This document shows positions 18,641 to 26,199 of a stretch of 64,000 nucleotides of DNA, one piece after another. Numbering within the stretch: the first letter of the stretch is position 1; every line of letters starts with the position of its first letter. The translations under genes were made by a program, and so were the position numbers. The stretch lies in the NCBI RefSeq assembly GCF_000144645.1, contig NC_014377.1, forward strand, positions 930,001-994,000. The letters run 5' to 3'. The notes under the pieces were generated by a model, which was not told the origin of the DNA, made no database searches, and was given only the letters and a program-made list of their open reading frames with translations. Origin of the DNA: Thermosediminibacter oceani DSM 16646. Its GTDB lineage: Bacteria; Bacillota; Thermosediminibacteria; Thermosediminibacterales; Thermosediminibacteraceae.

Positions 18641-19438
18641 ATGTATCGTCCGGTTAAAAATGTTGGACGCTTTGGAGATAAAAGGAAACTTGACATTAAA
18701 AGACTATTGAGGGTACTGATCTTTTTATGTATAATTACAATAATGTTGACTGCCACCAGTTCTTTTTTCAAGCTGGAGAAGATAGAGATTAATGGTAACG
18801 TCAGCATACCGGATTCCGAAATATTGAATTCGGTCAATCATCATCTAGGTGAAAATATATTTATGATTAAACCGGCGTTGATAAGTGAAGAGATTAAACA
18901 GTCCGTCCCCATCAAAGAGGTGAAGGTAAAATTAAAACTTCCCCGAACACTGGTAATAAATGTAGAAGAAAGGGAAATCGCTGCTGCATTGTCCTATCTG
19001 GGCGGTTTTGCTTTGATTGATTCGAACGGTGTTGTGGTGAGGATTGAGCCGGAGCTCAAAGGGTTGATGATTCCGGTAATAACAGGCCTAGAAATATCCC
19101 GCGCTGAAAAGGCAAAACCTCTTGTTATTAGTGAAGATCAGAGCTTATTAGAGAGGTTAAAGGAAGTCATGAAATTATTTTCACCGATGAACGCGGAGTT
19201 GTCCGAGATCCATATAGAAAAGAATCGGGAAGGAGTAGCTTTTTTTATTTATACCCTGGATGGATATCAGGTTTACTTTGAAGAAACTGATATCGACGAA
19301 GGAAAATTTGCACTGCTCCGAGAGGTGCTGGAAGACCTCAGGAAAAACGGAAGAGGCAAGGGATTAATAGATTTAAGTCAGGATATGCCGGTATTCAGAC
19401 CTAATATAAGTGAGGAGAAAGGGGGAAGAGATAATTGA
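18641..19438 (+). CDS. divIB: Cell division protein FtsQ/DivIB
   Basis: A bitopic septal protein: short basic cytoplasmic part, one membrane segment (LLRVLIFLCIITIMLTA) and an extracytoplasmic POTRA domain beginning FKLEKIEINGNVSIPDSEIL, followed by the FtsQ beta domain. It scaffolds FtsL and FtsB/DivIC. The start is uncertain: the strong site GGGAGGA (18611-18617) lies 24 bp before ATG 18641, while the in-frame codon at the right distance is ATT 18629, and GTG 18602 lies upstream of the site. Confidence 0.85.
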   Translation: MYRPVKNVGRFGDKRKLDIKRLLRVLIFLCIITIMLTATSSFFKLEKIEINGNVSIPDSEILNSVNHHLGENIFMIKPALISEEIKQSVPIKEVKVKLKLPRTLVINVEEREIAAALSYLGGFALIDSNGVVVRIEPELKGLMIPVITGLEISRAEKAKPLVISEDQSLLERLKEVMKLFSPMNAELSEIHIEKNREGVAFFIYTLDGYQVYFEETDIDEGKFALLREVLEDLRKNGRGKGLIDLSQDMPVFRPNISEEKGGRDN

Positions 19439-20163
19439 ATAATAAAATTAAGGGGCAGATTCTAATAACGATCGTATGCTTCGTGTTGGGGTTTATGCTG
19501 GTGGCACAGTTCCGGAACACTCAAAAAAGCGGCAGTGCCATGACGTCCTTACAGAGGATTCAGGAACTCACTACACAATTGAAGACAGTAATAGATGAGA
19601 GGGAAAAGCTGAGAACCGAGATATCCGAGCTGAGAAAAAGGCTGGCCGAATATGAAAATTCGGCTGCGAATGTCAGCGAGGTTACAGAAGCTATGAAACA
19701 GGAGCTAGAGAAAGCCCGCATGGTGGCCGGCCTTGTGGAGGGGACAGGACCGGGTATAATAATCACCCTGGATGACAGCAATGTACCGAAACAGCCCGGG
19801 GAAGACCCCAACCTGTTTTTGATCCACGATGAGGATATTTTAAAGGTTGTAAACGAACTTTTCGCAGCAGGAGCCGAAGCTGTATCGGTGAATGGACAGA
19901 GGATCATAGCAACTACGGAGATAAGGTGCGTCGGCCCCACCATTATGATAAATTCCGTAAGAATGGCACCGCCTTTTGTTATACAAGCAATAGGAAATCC
20001 CGAAAATCTAGAAAGTTCTATGAAAATGAGGGGCGGAATAATAGAGTCCCTGGAGGTATTCGGTATACAGGTGGATATTAAAAAACACGATAATATAGTT
20101 ATGCCCGCTTATACCGGTTCGGTTAAATTCCAGTATTTCCAACCTGTAAAGGCAGGTGAATAA
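19435..20163 (+). CDS. DUF881 family membrane-anchored protein (YlxW/YlxX-like)
   Basis: An N-terminal membrane segment (ILITIVCFVLGFMLVAQF) and a coiled coil (about 40-95) precede the DUF881 domain with GTGPGIIITLDD and an NGQRI loop. Function is unknown, but the family is fixed between divIB and ftsA in Firmicutes. It begins with TTG 19435, overlapping the divIB stop by four bases behind GGGGGAAGAG. Bacillus has two paralogs here; this genome has one. Confidence 0.85.
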   Translation: MNNKIKGQILITIVCFVLGFMLVAQFRNTQKSGSAMTSLQRIQELTTQLKTVIDEREKLRTEISELRKRLAEYENSAANVSEVTEAMKQELEKARMVAGLVEGTGPGIIITLDDSNVPKQPGEDPNLFLIHDEDILKVVNELFAAGAEAVSVNGQRIIATTEIRCVGPTIMINSVRMAPPFVIQAIGNPENLESSMKMRGGIIESLEVFGIQVDIKKHDNIVMPAYTGSVKFQYFQPVKAGE

Positions 20164-20164
20164 A

Positions 20165-20509
20165 ATGTTGTTTCCGTTGATAGGACTTATTTTAGGCATC
20201 GTGGCGGGGATTATGTTACCGATAAATATACCTATAAGCTATGCGCCGTACATCTCGATAGCCGTTCTCGCTGCGCTTGATTCTGTGTTTGGGGGCCTCA
20301 GGGCGTTGGGAGAAGGTTACTTCAATGTGAACATTTTCATAACAGGTTTTTTTGCCAACGCACTACTGGCCGGCTTTCTGGCGTTTCTGGGAGATAAACT
20401 CGGAATACCTATTTATATGGCAGCGATATTCGCCTTCGGAGTAAGGATTTTCCAAAATCTTGCAATCATCCGCAGGGAGATGTTGGACCGAATATTTAAG
20501 AAGGGTTAG
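20165..20509 (+). CDS. sbp: Small basic family protein Sbp (DUF1290)
   Basis: A 114-aa membrane protein of three predicted segments with the conserved core APYISIAVLAALDSVFGGLR. Function is unknown; it is found between divIB and ftsA in spore-forming Firmicutes. ATG 20165 follows GGCAGGTGA; the GTG at 20156 is part of that site. It begins 1 bp after the DUF881 stop. Confidence 0.88.
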   Translation: MLFPLIGLILGIVAGIMLPINIPISYAPYISIAVLAALDSVFGGLRALGEGYFNVNIFITGFFANALLAGFLAFLGDKLGIPIYMAAIFAFGVRIFQNLAIIRREMLDRIFKKG

Positions 20510-20596
20510 TAAAAAATTCGTTGAAAAAAAAAGGAATATTACCTTGGATGTGGAATTTATTAAACATGACCTGCCCATGGGAGGGGAGGTGGAGTC

Positions 20597-21814
20597 TTGG
20601 GGAGAAACAACATCCTGGCCAGCCTGGACTTGGGCAGTTCCAAAGTATGCTGTATGATCGGTGAAATTTCCCGAAGTGGAGAAATAGATATAATAGGCTA
20701 CGGCATAGCTCCGACTACCGGCATAAAAAAGGGCATCATTGTTAATATCGAGGCTATGGTCCGCAGTATCGTCGAAGCCGTTGAGCAGGCGGAACAGATG
20801 TCCAACGCTAAAGTAACTAGCGTTCTGGTCGGGATTTCGGGAAATAACGTAACGGTTATCAATAACCGTGGGGTCGTGGCTATACCGCGGAGCGACAGAG
20901 AAATTACCCTTCATGATGTAGAAAGAGTGATCCAAGTAGCAAGAATAGTTGCGATACCGCCAGACCGGGAAATCATCGAAGTATTACCCAAACAGTTTAT
21001 AGTTGACGGATGTGACGGCATAAGAGACCCTGTGGGTATGGTGGGAACCAGGTTGGAGGTTGAAGCGAGCATTATAACAGGGCAGCTTACAGCAATTCAA
21101 AACGTTGTAAGATGTGTCCAGAAGGCTGGCCTGGAAGTCGAAGGAATCACGTTGAAATCGCTCGCTGCAAGGGAGATACTTTTAAGCGATGATGAGCTGG
21201 ATATGGGCGTCGCATTGGTCGACGTTGGAGCTGGAACCACTGAGATTACAGTGTTTCGCGGAAACAGCATCGCTCTATATAGCCTTATCCCGCTCGGAGG
21301 CGATTACATAACCAATGATATAGCGATTGGCCTTCGCTTGCCCTATTCACAGGCGGAAGCAATAAAGAGAAAATATGGCTGTGCAATGGTGAGTCAAGCA
21401 TCGGATAAACCCGATATCGAGATACAGAGCATTGGAGAATCAAACACAAGGAGAATATCCCAGAAAGAGCTGGCAGCCATAATAGAACCGAGGGTGCAGG
21501 AAATTATTTCTATGATCTACAAGGAGCTGAAGGACCTGGATTACAGGGCGGTACTGGCCGCCGGAGCCGTTTTGTCCGGTAGTGGACTTTTATATATGAG
21601 AGGTGCTCTGGAGATAGCGCAAAAAATGCTGGGCATTCCCGTAAGAGCCGCCAGAACCGACATGTACGGTTATGACCATACGTTTACCGTAGCACTGGGC
21701 CTGATTTATTACGGCTACAAACAGAGGTCCTTTACGGAAAGAAACGGAGCTAAAGAGAAAAACACGTTAAGTATTTTTGAAAAAGCAAAGCGTTTCTTGA
21801 AAGAGTATTTTTAG
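20597..21814 (+). CDS. ftsA: Cell division protein FtsA
   Basis: An actin-like ATPase that tethers FtsZ to the membrane. Present are the phosphate loops DLGSSKV near the N-terminus and VDVGAGTTEI, an SHS2/1C insertion, and a C-terminal basic amphipathic segment (IFEKAKRFLKEYF) that should bind the membrane. TTG 20597 is read as the start because GGAGGTGG lies just upstream. ftsZ follows 22 bp later. Confidence 0.94.
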   Translation: MGRNNILASLDLGSSKVCCMIGEISRSGEIDIIGYGIAPTTGIKKGIIVNIEAMVRSIVEAVEQAEQMSNAKVTSVLVGISGNNVTVINNRGVVAIPRSDREITLHDVERVIQVARIVAIPPDREIIEVLPKQFIVDGCDGIRDPVGMVGTRLEVEASIITGQLTAIQNVVRCVQKAGLEVEGITLKSLAAREILLSDDELDMGVALVDVGAGTTEITVFRGNSIALYSLIPLGGDYITNDIAIGLRLPYSQAEAIKRKYGCAMVSQASDKPDIEIQSIGESNTRRISQKELAAIIEPRVQEIISMIYKELKDLDYRAVLAAGAVLSGSGLLYMRGALEIAQKMLGIPVRAARTDMYGYDHTFTVALGLIYYGYKQRSFTERNGAKEKNTLSIFEKAKRFLKEYF

Positions 21815-21836
21815 GTTAATGTAAGGGGGAGGTAAA

Positions 21837-22889
21837 GTGCTAGACATTGACGTTGCTATGGAACAATTCGCCAATATAAAAGTTATCGGCATAGGCGGAG
21901 GCGGCAATAACGCCGTAAATCGCATGGTAGAAGCGGGATTGAAAGGTGTAGAGTTTATAGCCGTCAACACAGATGCCCAAGCCCTCTTTTTGTCGAAAGC
22001 CGATAAAAAAATACAGATAGGAGAGAAACTGACAAGAGGTCTGGGAGCCGGTGCAAACCCTGAAATCGGTAAGAAGGCCGCGGAAGAAAGCAGGACCGAG
22101 ATTGAAGAAGTGTTAAAGGGCGCTGACATGATATTCATAACCGCGGGTATGGGAGGCGGAACAGGTACTGGAGCTGCGCCGGTGGTAGCCGAAATATCAA
22201 AAAGTCTTGGAATACTCACAGTAGGAGTGGTTACAAAGCCTTTCAGCTTTGAAGGTAAAAAGCGAATGGCCCACGCAGAAATGGGCATTTCCAGCCTTAA
22301 AAACTGTGTGGATACCCTTATAACGATTCCTAACGACAGGCTGCTTTCTATTGCAGAAAAGAAAACTTCTATTATAGAAGCCTTCCGCATCGCTGACGAT
22401 ATTTTGAGGCAGGGAGTCCAGGGCATCTCGGACTTAATAGCGGTCCCCGGCTTGATTAATCTTGATTTCGCCGATGTCAGGACCATAATGATGGAAGCCG
22501 GCCTTGCTCATATGGGAATCGGCCGTGGCAGCGGAGAAAATAGGGCTATAGAAGCGGCTAAACAGGCTGTCTCAAGCCCGCTTCTTGAAACATCGATTGA
22601 AGGTGCAAAGGGCGTGCTTTTAAATATCACCGGCAGCTCGAATTTGGGCCTTTTGGAGGTAAACGAGGCCGCAGAGTACATATCCGCCGCTGCTGATCCT
22701 GACGCTAACATAATATTCGGCGCCGTAATCGACGAAAAGTTACAGGATGAGATAAGAATAACTGTGATTGCAACAGGTTTTGAACAAAAAGAAAAGCCGC
22801 CGGTAAAAGAAGAGGATTACGAAATCGAGCCCTTCGATGACGAAGACTTTGACATACCGGCATTCCTTAGAAAAAGCAAAAGGAGATAA
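21837..22889 (+). CDS. ftsZ: Cell division GTPase FtsZ
   Basis: A tubulin-like GTPase that forms the division ring. The tubulin signature [10 protein letters not shown] and the N-terminal loop [11 protein letters not shown] are intact, and the C-terminal peptide [15 protein letters not shown] binds FtsA and other partners. GTG 21837 is preceded by GGGGGAGGT. At 350 aa it has a rather short linker before the C-terminal peptide. A terminator ends the cluster directly after it. Confidence 0.97.
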   Translation: MLDIDVAMEQFANIKVIGIGGGGNNAVNRMVEAGLKGVEFIAVNTDAQALFLSKADKKIQIGEKLTRGLGAGANPEIGKKAAEESRTEIEEVLKGADMIFITAGMGGGTGTGAAPVVAEISKSLGILTVGVVTKPFSFEGKKRMAHAEMGISSLKNCVDTLITIPNDRLLSIAEKKTSIIEAFRIADDILRQGVQGISDLIAVPGLINLDFADVRTIMMEAGLAHMGIGRGSGENRAIEAAKQAVSSPLLETSIEGAKGVLLNITGSSNLGLLEVNEAAEYISAAADPDANIIFGAVIDEKLQDEIRITVIATGFEQKEKPPVKEEDYEIEPFDDEDFDIPAFLRKSKRR

Positions 22890-22916
22890 AGAGCGCAATA
22901 TGGCGCTCTTTTTTTA
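22888..22916 (+). terminator. Terminator after ftsZ
   Basis: GAGCGC (22891-22896) and GCGCTC (22903-22908) form a stem with a 6-nt loop, followed by a run of T residues. It separates the dcw cluster from the spoIIG operon. Confidence 0.92.
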
Positions 22917-22933
22917 TTGCTTCGCATCACAAA

Positions 22934-22966
22934 TTGACATTTTTTTGTAACAAGCGGTGTTAAAAT
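22934..22966 (+). promoter_or_regulatory. spoIIG-type promoter with 21-bp spacing (Spo0A-dependent type)
   Basis: A perfect -35 TTGACA (22934-22939) is separated by 21 bp from TAAAAT (22961-22966); no -10 lies at the normal 17 bp. The overlong spacer is the mark of the Bacillus spoIIG promoter, where Spo0A~P repositions SigA polymerase. A degenerate 0A-like box (TGTCAAT on the minus strand) overlaps the -35. Spo0A control is inferred. Confidence 0.6.
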
Positions 22967-23032
22967 ATATCATAAAGGACAAAGGAGACGAATATAAATT
23001 TTTTAGACTGGGTGTTAGTCCGGTGGAAAGTT

Positions 23033-23926
23033 ATGGTAATATACTTTGACGTGGTCTTTATAATAAATTTTCTCATGAATTTTACAATACTCTGGCTGGT
23101 AAAATTAATACTGAAACTGGATGCTGCAAATCTCAGAATTGCAGCAGGGGCCCTCTTAGGGAATCTATTTCTCCTTGAGGTATTTTTTCCTTCAGGTGCA
23201 TTGTTACAAACGATTCCGGGCAAGATAATTGTATCAATAATGATGGCACTTATAGCCTTTTATCCTCTGAGTTTTTCCGAGTTTATCAAGGCCCTTGGCT
23301 TCTTTTATTTTGTTTCCTTTATGGTCGGGGGTGGCGCTTTTGCAATATTCTACTTAATTAACAGTGAAGGGGCGTTTACGCCTCTAGTAAATAATATTTC
23401 AGTGCCATGGTGGATATTACTCGTTTCTTCTCTGTTTTTATTTGTTTTTTTCAAATTTTTATGGCCTTTCATTTACAGGATACTGTCAAAAGAAACATTA
23501 GTTGTCCCGGTAACGATAATGTTCGGCCAAGATCAGCTCAAAATAAAGGCGCTGATTGACACTGGCAATGACCTGCGGGATCCGATTACCAATTATCCGG
23601 TGATAATAGTCGAATTTTCGGCAATAAAGGAACTGTTTCCTCAGGAGATAAGGTCTTTTATGGTGAGGGAACCGGAAGAAGGTCTTGAAGAGATAATTAA
23701 AGCAGTATCCAGTTCGTATTGGGCTGCGAGGCTTAGAATTATTCCGTTTAGCTCGATCGGCAAGAGCACTGGTTTGATGGTGGGCTTTAAGCCTGATAAA
23801 GTTATAGTCAATTTTGACAACAAAGTATATGAGGTAAGAAACACAGTGCTGGGGATTTACCACAAGGTCCTATCCCCGCAGGGTACTTACAGGGCTTTAT
23901 TGAATCCGGAACTTTTAATTGGATAA
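23033..23926 (+). CDS. spoIIGA: Sigma-E processing peptidase SpoIIGA
   Basis: A membrane-embedded aspartic protease that removes the pro-sequence of SigE in the mother cell after the SpoIIR signal. The N-terminal half has about five membrane segments; the C-terminal half is the protease with ALIDTGNDLRDP carrying the catalytic aspartate. ATG 23033 follows GGTGG and begins the usual MVIYFDVVF; GTG 23012 upstream has no good site. sigE, its substrate gene, follows 24 bp later. Confidence 0.93.
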   Translation: MVIYFDVVFIINFLMNFTILWLVKLILKLDAANLRIAAGALLGNLFLLEVFFPSGALLQTIPGKIIVSIMMALIAFYPLSFSEFIKALGFFYFVSFMVGGGAFAIFYLINSEGAFTPLVNNISVPWWILLVSSLFLFVFFKFLWPFIYRILSKETLVVPVTIMFGQDQLKIKALIDTGNDLRDPITNYPVIIVEFSAIKELFPQEIRSFMVREPEEGLEEIIKAVSSSYWAARLRIIPFSSIGKSTGLMVGFKPDKVIVNFDNKVYEVRNTVLGIYHKVLSPQGTYRALLNPELLIG

Positions 23927-23950
23927 AAATTTTAAACTGGGGGGGTCTCA

Positions 23951-24670
23951 ATGTTTAAAAACTTAAATTTAAATGTTTTAATTTTATATATCCGGCAAAA
24001 ACTGGGAAAATGGAAAAGAAGGGTTATATACTATATAGGTGGGAGCGAAACTTTACCGCCCCCACTTTCTAGTGAAGAAGAAGCCATGTTGTTGGATAAG
24101 TTGCAAATGGGAGATAACGGGGTAAGGAATGTCCTTATAGAGCGGAATTTGCGGCTTGTGGTTTACATCGCCCGCAAATTTGAAAACACGGGAGCGGGCA
24201 TTGAAGATCTTATATCTATCGGTACTATCGGACTTATAAAAGCTATTAATACTTTTGATCCTCATAAAAAGATTAAACTTGCCACTTATGCTTCAAGATG
24301 TATCGAAAATGAGATACTCATGTACCTAAGGAGGAACAACAGGAATCGCGCGGAAGTATCCTTTGACGAGCCCCTGAACATAGACTGGGATGGGAACGAA
24401 CTTCTACTTTCGGATATTCTGGGCACCGATAGTGACATGATTTATAAATGTATAGAAGAAGAGGTGGAAAAAGAACTTCTGGATACAGCGATGAAACGCT
24501 TATCAAAGAGAGAAAGGTGTATCATGGAGTTGAGATTCGGCCTGAACGATGGAAAAGAAAAAACTCAGAAGGAGGTAGCCGAACTTCTAGGGATATCTCA
24601 GTCTTACATTTCAAGACTAGAAAAGAGAATTATAAAAAGACTGAGAAAGGAAATAGTTAGAATGATGTAA
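23951..24670 (+). CDS. sigE: RNA polymerase sporulation sigma factor SigE
   Basis: The early mother-cell sigma factor, made as a precursor. The N-terminal pro-sequence of about 29 residues (basic, hydrophobic, ending before [15 protein letters not shown]) should be cleaved by SpoIIGA. Regions 2 ([38 protein letters not shown]) and 4 (helix-turn-helix [20 protein letters not shown]) are intact. The start follows GGGGGGG. Confidence 0.95.
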   Translation: MFKNLNLNVLILYIRQKLGKWKRRVIYYIGGSETLPPPLSSEEEAMLLDKLQMGDNGVRNVLIERNLRLVVYIARKFENTGAGIEDLISIGTIGLIKAINTFDPHKKIKLATYASRCIENEILMYLRRNNRNRAEVSFDEPLNIDWDGNELLLSDILGTDSDMIYKCIEEEVEKELLDTAMKRLSKRERCIMELRFGLNDGKEKTQKEVAELLGISQSYISRLEKRIIKRLRKEIVRMM

Positions 24671-24682
24671 ATTTGAAAAAGC

Positions 24683-24712
24683 GAATAAAAACTTCCCCCT
24701 GTGGCAAAAATT
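24683..24712 (+). promoter_or_regulatory. SigF/SigG-type promoter of sigG
   Basis: GAATA (24683-24687) and GGCAAAAATT (24703-24712) are exactly 15 bp apart. The second element matches the SigF -10 consensus GGNRANANTW at every fixed position; the -35 matches GYWTA at 4 of 5. The 15-bp spacer is the left arm of the hairpin described next, so a transcript started near 24718-24720 would lack that arm. Confidence 0.7.
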
Positions 24713-24746
24713 TAAATGAGGTACTGGAAAGACAGGGGGAAGTTTT
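24688..24746 (+). promoter_or_regulatory. RBS-sequestering hairpin in the sigE-sigG intergenic leader
   Basis: AAAACTTCCCCCTGT (24688-24702) and ACAGGGGGAAGTTTT (24732-24746) form a perfect 15-bp inverted repeat with a 29-nt loop. The right arm contains the sigG Shine-Dalgarno AGGGGGAAG and ends one base before ATG 24747. RNA reading through from sigE would have a closed ribosome site, while RNA from the internal SigF-type promoter would be open. Confidence 0.8.
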
Positions 24747-25520
24747 ATGAATTTGAACAAAGTAGAGATCTGCGGTGTTAACACATCAAAACTTCCGGTG
24801 CTGTCGAACAGCAAAATGAAGGAACTTTTTCTAAGAGTTAAGCAGGGAGACAAGGAAGCAAGGGAGAAACTTATTCACGGAAATCTGAGATTGGTCCTTA
24901 GCGTAATACAGAGGTTTAACAACAGGGGCGAGTATGTCGACGATCTTTTTCAGGTAGGATGCATCGGCTTGATGAAGGCAATAGATAACTTTGACTTAAA
25001 TCAGAACGTCAAGTTTTCAACCTATGCGGTGCCGATGATTATAGGCGAGATCAGAAGATACCTAAGGGACAACAATCCCATAAGGGTCAGCAGATCTTTA
25101 CGGGATATAGCCTATAAAGCTTTGCAGGTCAGAGATTCTCTAGTAAATAAGAATTCGAGGGAGCCTTCGATTGAAGAAATAGCAAAGGAAATGAATATTC
25201 CCTCTGAAGAAATTGTAATGGCTTTGGATGCCATTCAGGAACCTATTTCGCTATTTGAGCCCATCTACCATGATGGCGGAGACCCGATCTTTGTTATGGA
25301 CCAGATCAGTGATGATAAAAATAATGACGAAAACTGGCTAAGGAGCATTTCGATAAAAGAAGCAATGCAGAAACTGAACGAAAGGGAGAAGCTAATACTG
25401 ACGCTGAGGTTTTTTGAAGGGAAGACACAAATGGAGGTTGCTCAGGAAATCGGAATTTCGCAGGCTCAGGTTTCCAGACTGGAAAAAGCCGCGTTAAAAC
25501 ACCTAAAAAAATATATGTAA
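24747..25520 (+). CDS. sigG: RNA polymerase sporulation sigma factor SigG
   Basis: The late forespore sigma factor. The N-terminal segment EICGVNTSKLPVLSN is the conserved SigG gate region bound by anti-sigma factors, followed by regions 2 (NLRLVLSVIQRF, GCIGLMKAIDNF), 3 and 4 (TQMEVAQEIGISQAQVSRLE). At 257 aa it has family length. Translation from sigE read-through RNA should be blocked by the leader hairpin. A small membrane protein gene follows after 16 bp. Confidence 0.95.
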   Translation: MNLNKVEICGVNTSKLPVLSNSKMKELFLRVKQGDKEAREKLIHGNLRLVLSVIQRFNNRGEYVDDLFQVGCIGLMKAIDNFDLNQNVKFSTYAVPMIIGEIRRYLRDNNPIRVSRSLRDIAYKALQVRDSLVNKNSREPSIEEIAKEMNIPSEEIVMALDAIQEPISLFEPIYHDGGDPIFVMDQISDDKNNDENWLRSISIKEAMQKLNEREKLILTLRFFEGKTQMEVAQEIGISQAQVSRLEKAALKHLKKYM

Positions 25521-25536
25521 ATCCGAGGTGAGCCTT

Positions 25537-25722
25537 ATGGATTTGATCAAAAAAATGCTGGTAGTTTTAGTGACTGTAGCATCTCTTTTCAGCTTTTATG
25601 CGGGATCGAGAGCTATAGTAGCTTACAATACAAGAAACCTAGTATATACAAGGCAGGAGGCGCCGCTAAAAATAGTTATGGAGGAGGCAAAAATCGAGAG
25701 GATGACAATGAAGGCAAACTGA
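25537..25722 (+). CDS. Small membrane protein downstream of sigG (unknown)
   Basis: A 61-aa protein with one N-terminal membrane segment (MLVVLVTVASLFSFYAGS) and a charged tail; I do not recognise a family. ATG 25537 follows GAGGTGA at 25525-25531, and the gene sits between sigG and a terminator, so forespore expression is likely but inferred. Confidence 0.7.
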   Translation: MDLIKKMLVVLVTVASLFSFYAGSRAIVAYNTRNLVYTRQEAPLKIVMEEAKIERMTMKAN

Positions 25723-25728
25723 TAATAA

Positions 25729-25758
25729 TGGCCTTTTGAAGGCCTTATTTTTTTTTAC
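25729..25758 (+). terminator. Terminator after the sigG operon
   Basis: GGCCTT and AAGGCC form a short stem closely followed by TTATTTTTTTTT. It ends the spoIIGA-sigE-sigG block. Confidence 0.75.
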
Positions 25759-25783
25759 ATTTTTTCTGGTGTATGAATATAAA
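25754..25783 (+). promoter_or_regulatory. Possible promoter before ylmC
   Basis: TTTACA (25754-25759) and TATAAA (25778-25783) are 18 bp apart, about 80 bp before the gene. The -35 overlaps the T-run of the preceding terminator; the call is tentative. Confidence 0.3.
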
Positions 25784-25861
25784 TTATAGTAGTAACAGCA
25801 TCATCGAACCCAAACTTTAACGCAGCATACCGGTAAATTTTAGGGAAAGGGGTGGATTCCC

Positions 25862-26122
25862 ATGCTCAAGGCCTCGGATTTAAGACAGAGAGAGGTAATA
25901 AATATAGCCGACGGGAAAAAACTTGGATTTATAAGTGACCTGGATATCGACGTGGAAGAGGGGCGAATTCGGGCTGTTATAGTTCCGGCGCCGACTAAAA
26001 TTTTGAGCGTGTTCGGCAAAGGTGGAGACTATGTGATCCCCTGGGAAAAAATAAAAAAAATAGGCAATGATGTGATACTGATAGAGCTTTCAGATTTTAC
26101 CGAACCGAAAAAAGGAATGTAA
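25862..26122 (+). CDS. YlmC/YmxH family PRC-barrel sporulation protein
   Basis: An 86-aa single-domain PRC-barrel protein: REVINIADGKKLGFISDLDID is the typical N-terminal half, and YVIPWEKIKKIGNDVILIE the second. The family is linked to sporulation in Firmicutes, with no defined biochemical role. ATG 25862 lies behind AAAGGGGTGG. It is monocistronic, framed by terminators on both sides. Confidence 0.85.
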   Translation: MLKASDLRQREVINIADGKKLGFISDLDIDVEEGRIRAVIVPAPTKILSVFGKGGDYVIPWEKIKKIGNDVILIELSDFTEPKKGM

Positions 26123-26133
26123 GAGTTTAAGAC

Positions 26134-26158
26134 GGGCTTTTTAAAAGCCTTTTTATTT
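26134..26158 (+). terminator. Terminator after ylmC
   Basis: GGGCTTTT and AAAAGCC pair and are followed by TTTTTATTTT. Confidence 0.75.
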
Positions 26159-26199
26159 TGCGTGAAAAACATTATAATATGAGGAGAGGGGGAGATTAG

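Noticed and set aside
20460-20657. 65-codon frame before ftsA
   Set aside because: It overlaps the sbp end and the ftsA start region out of frame and has no family match.
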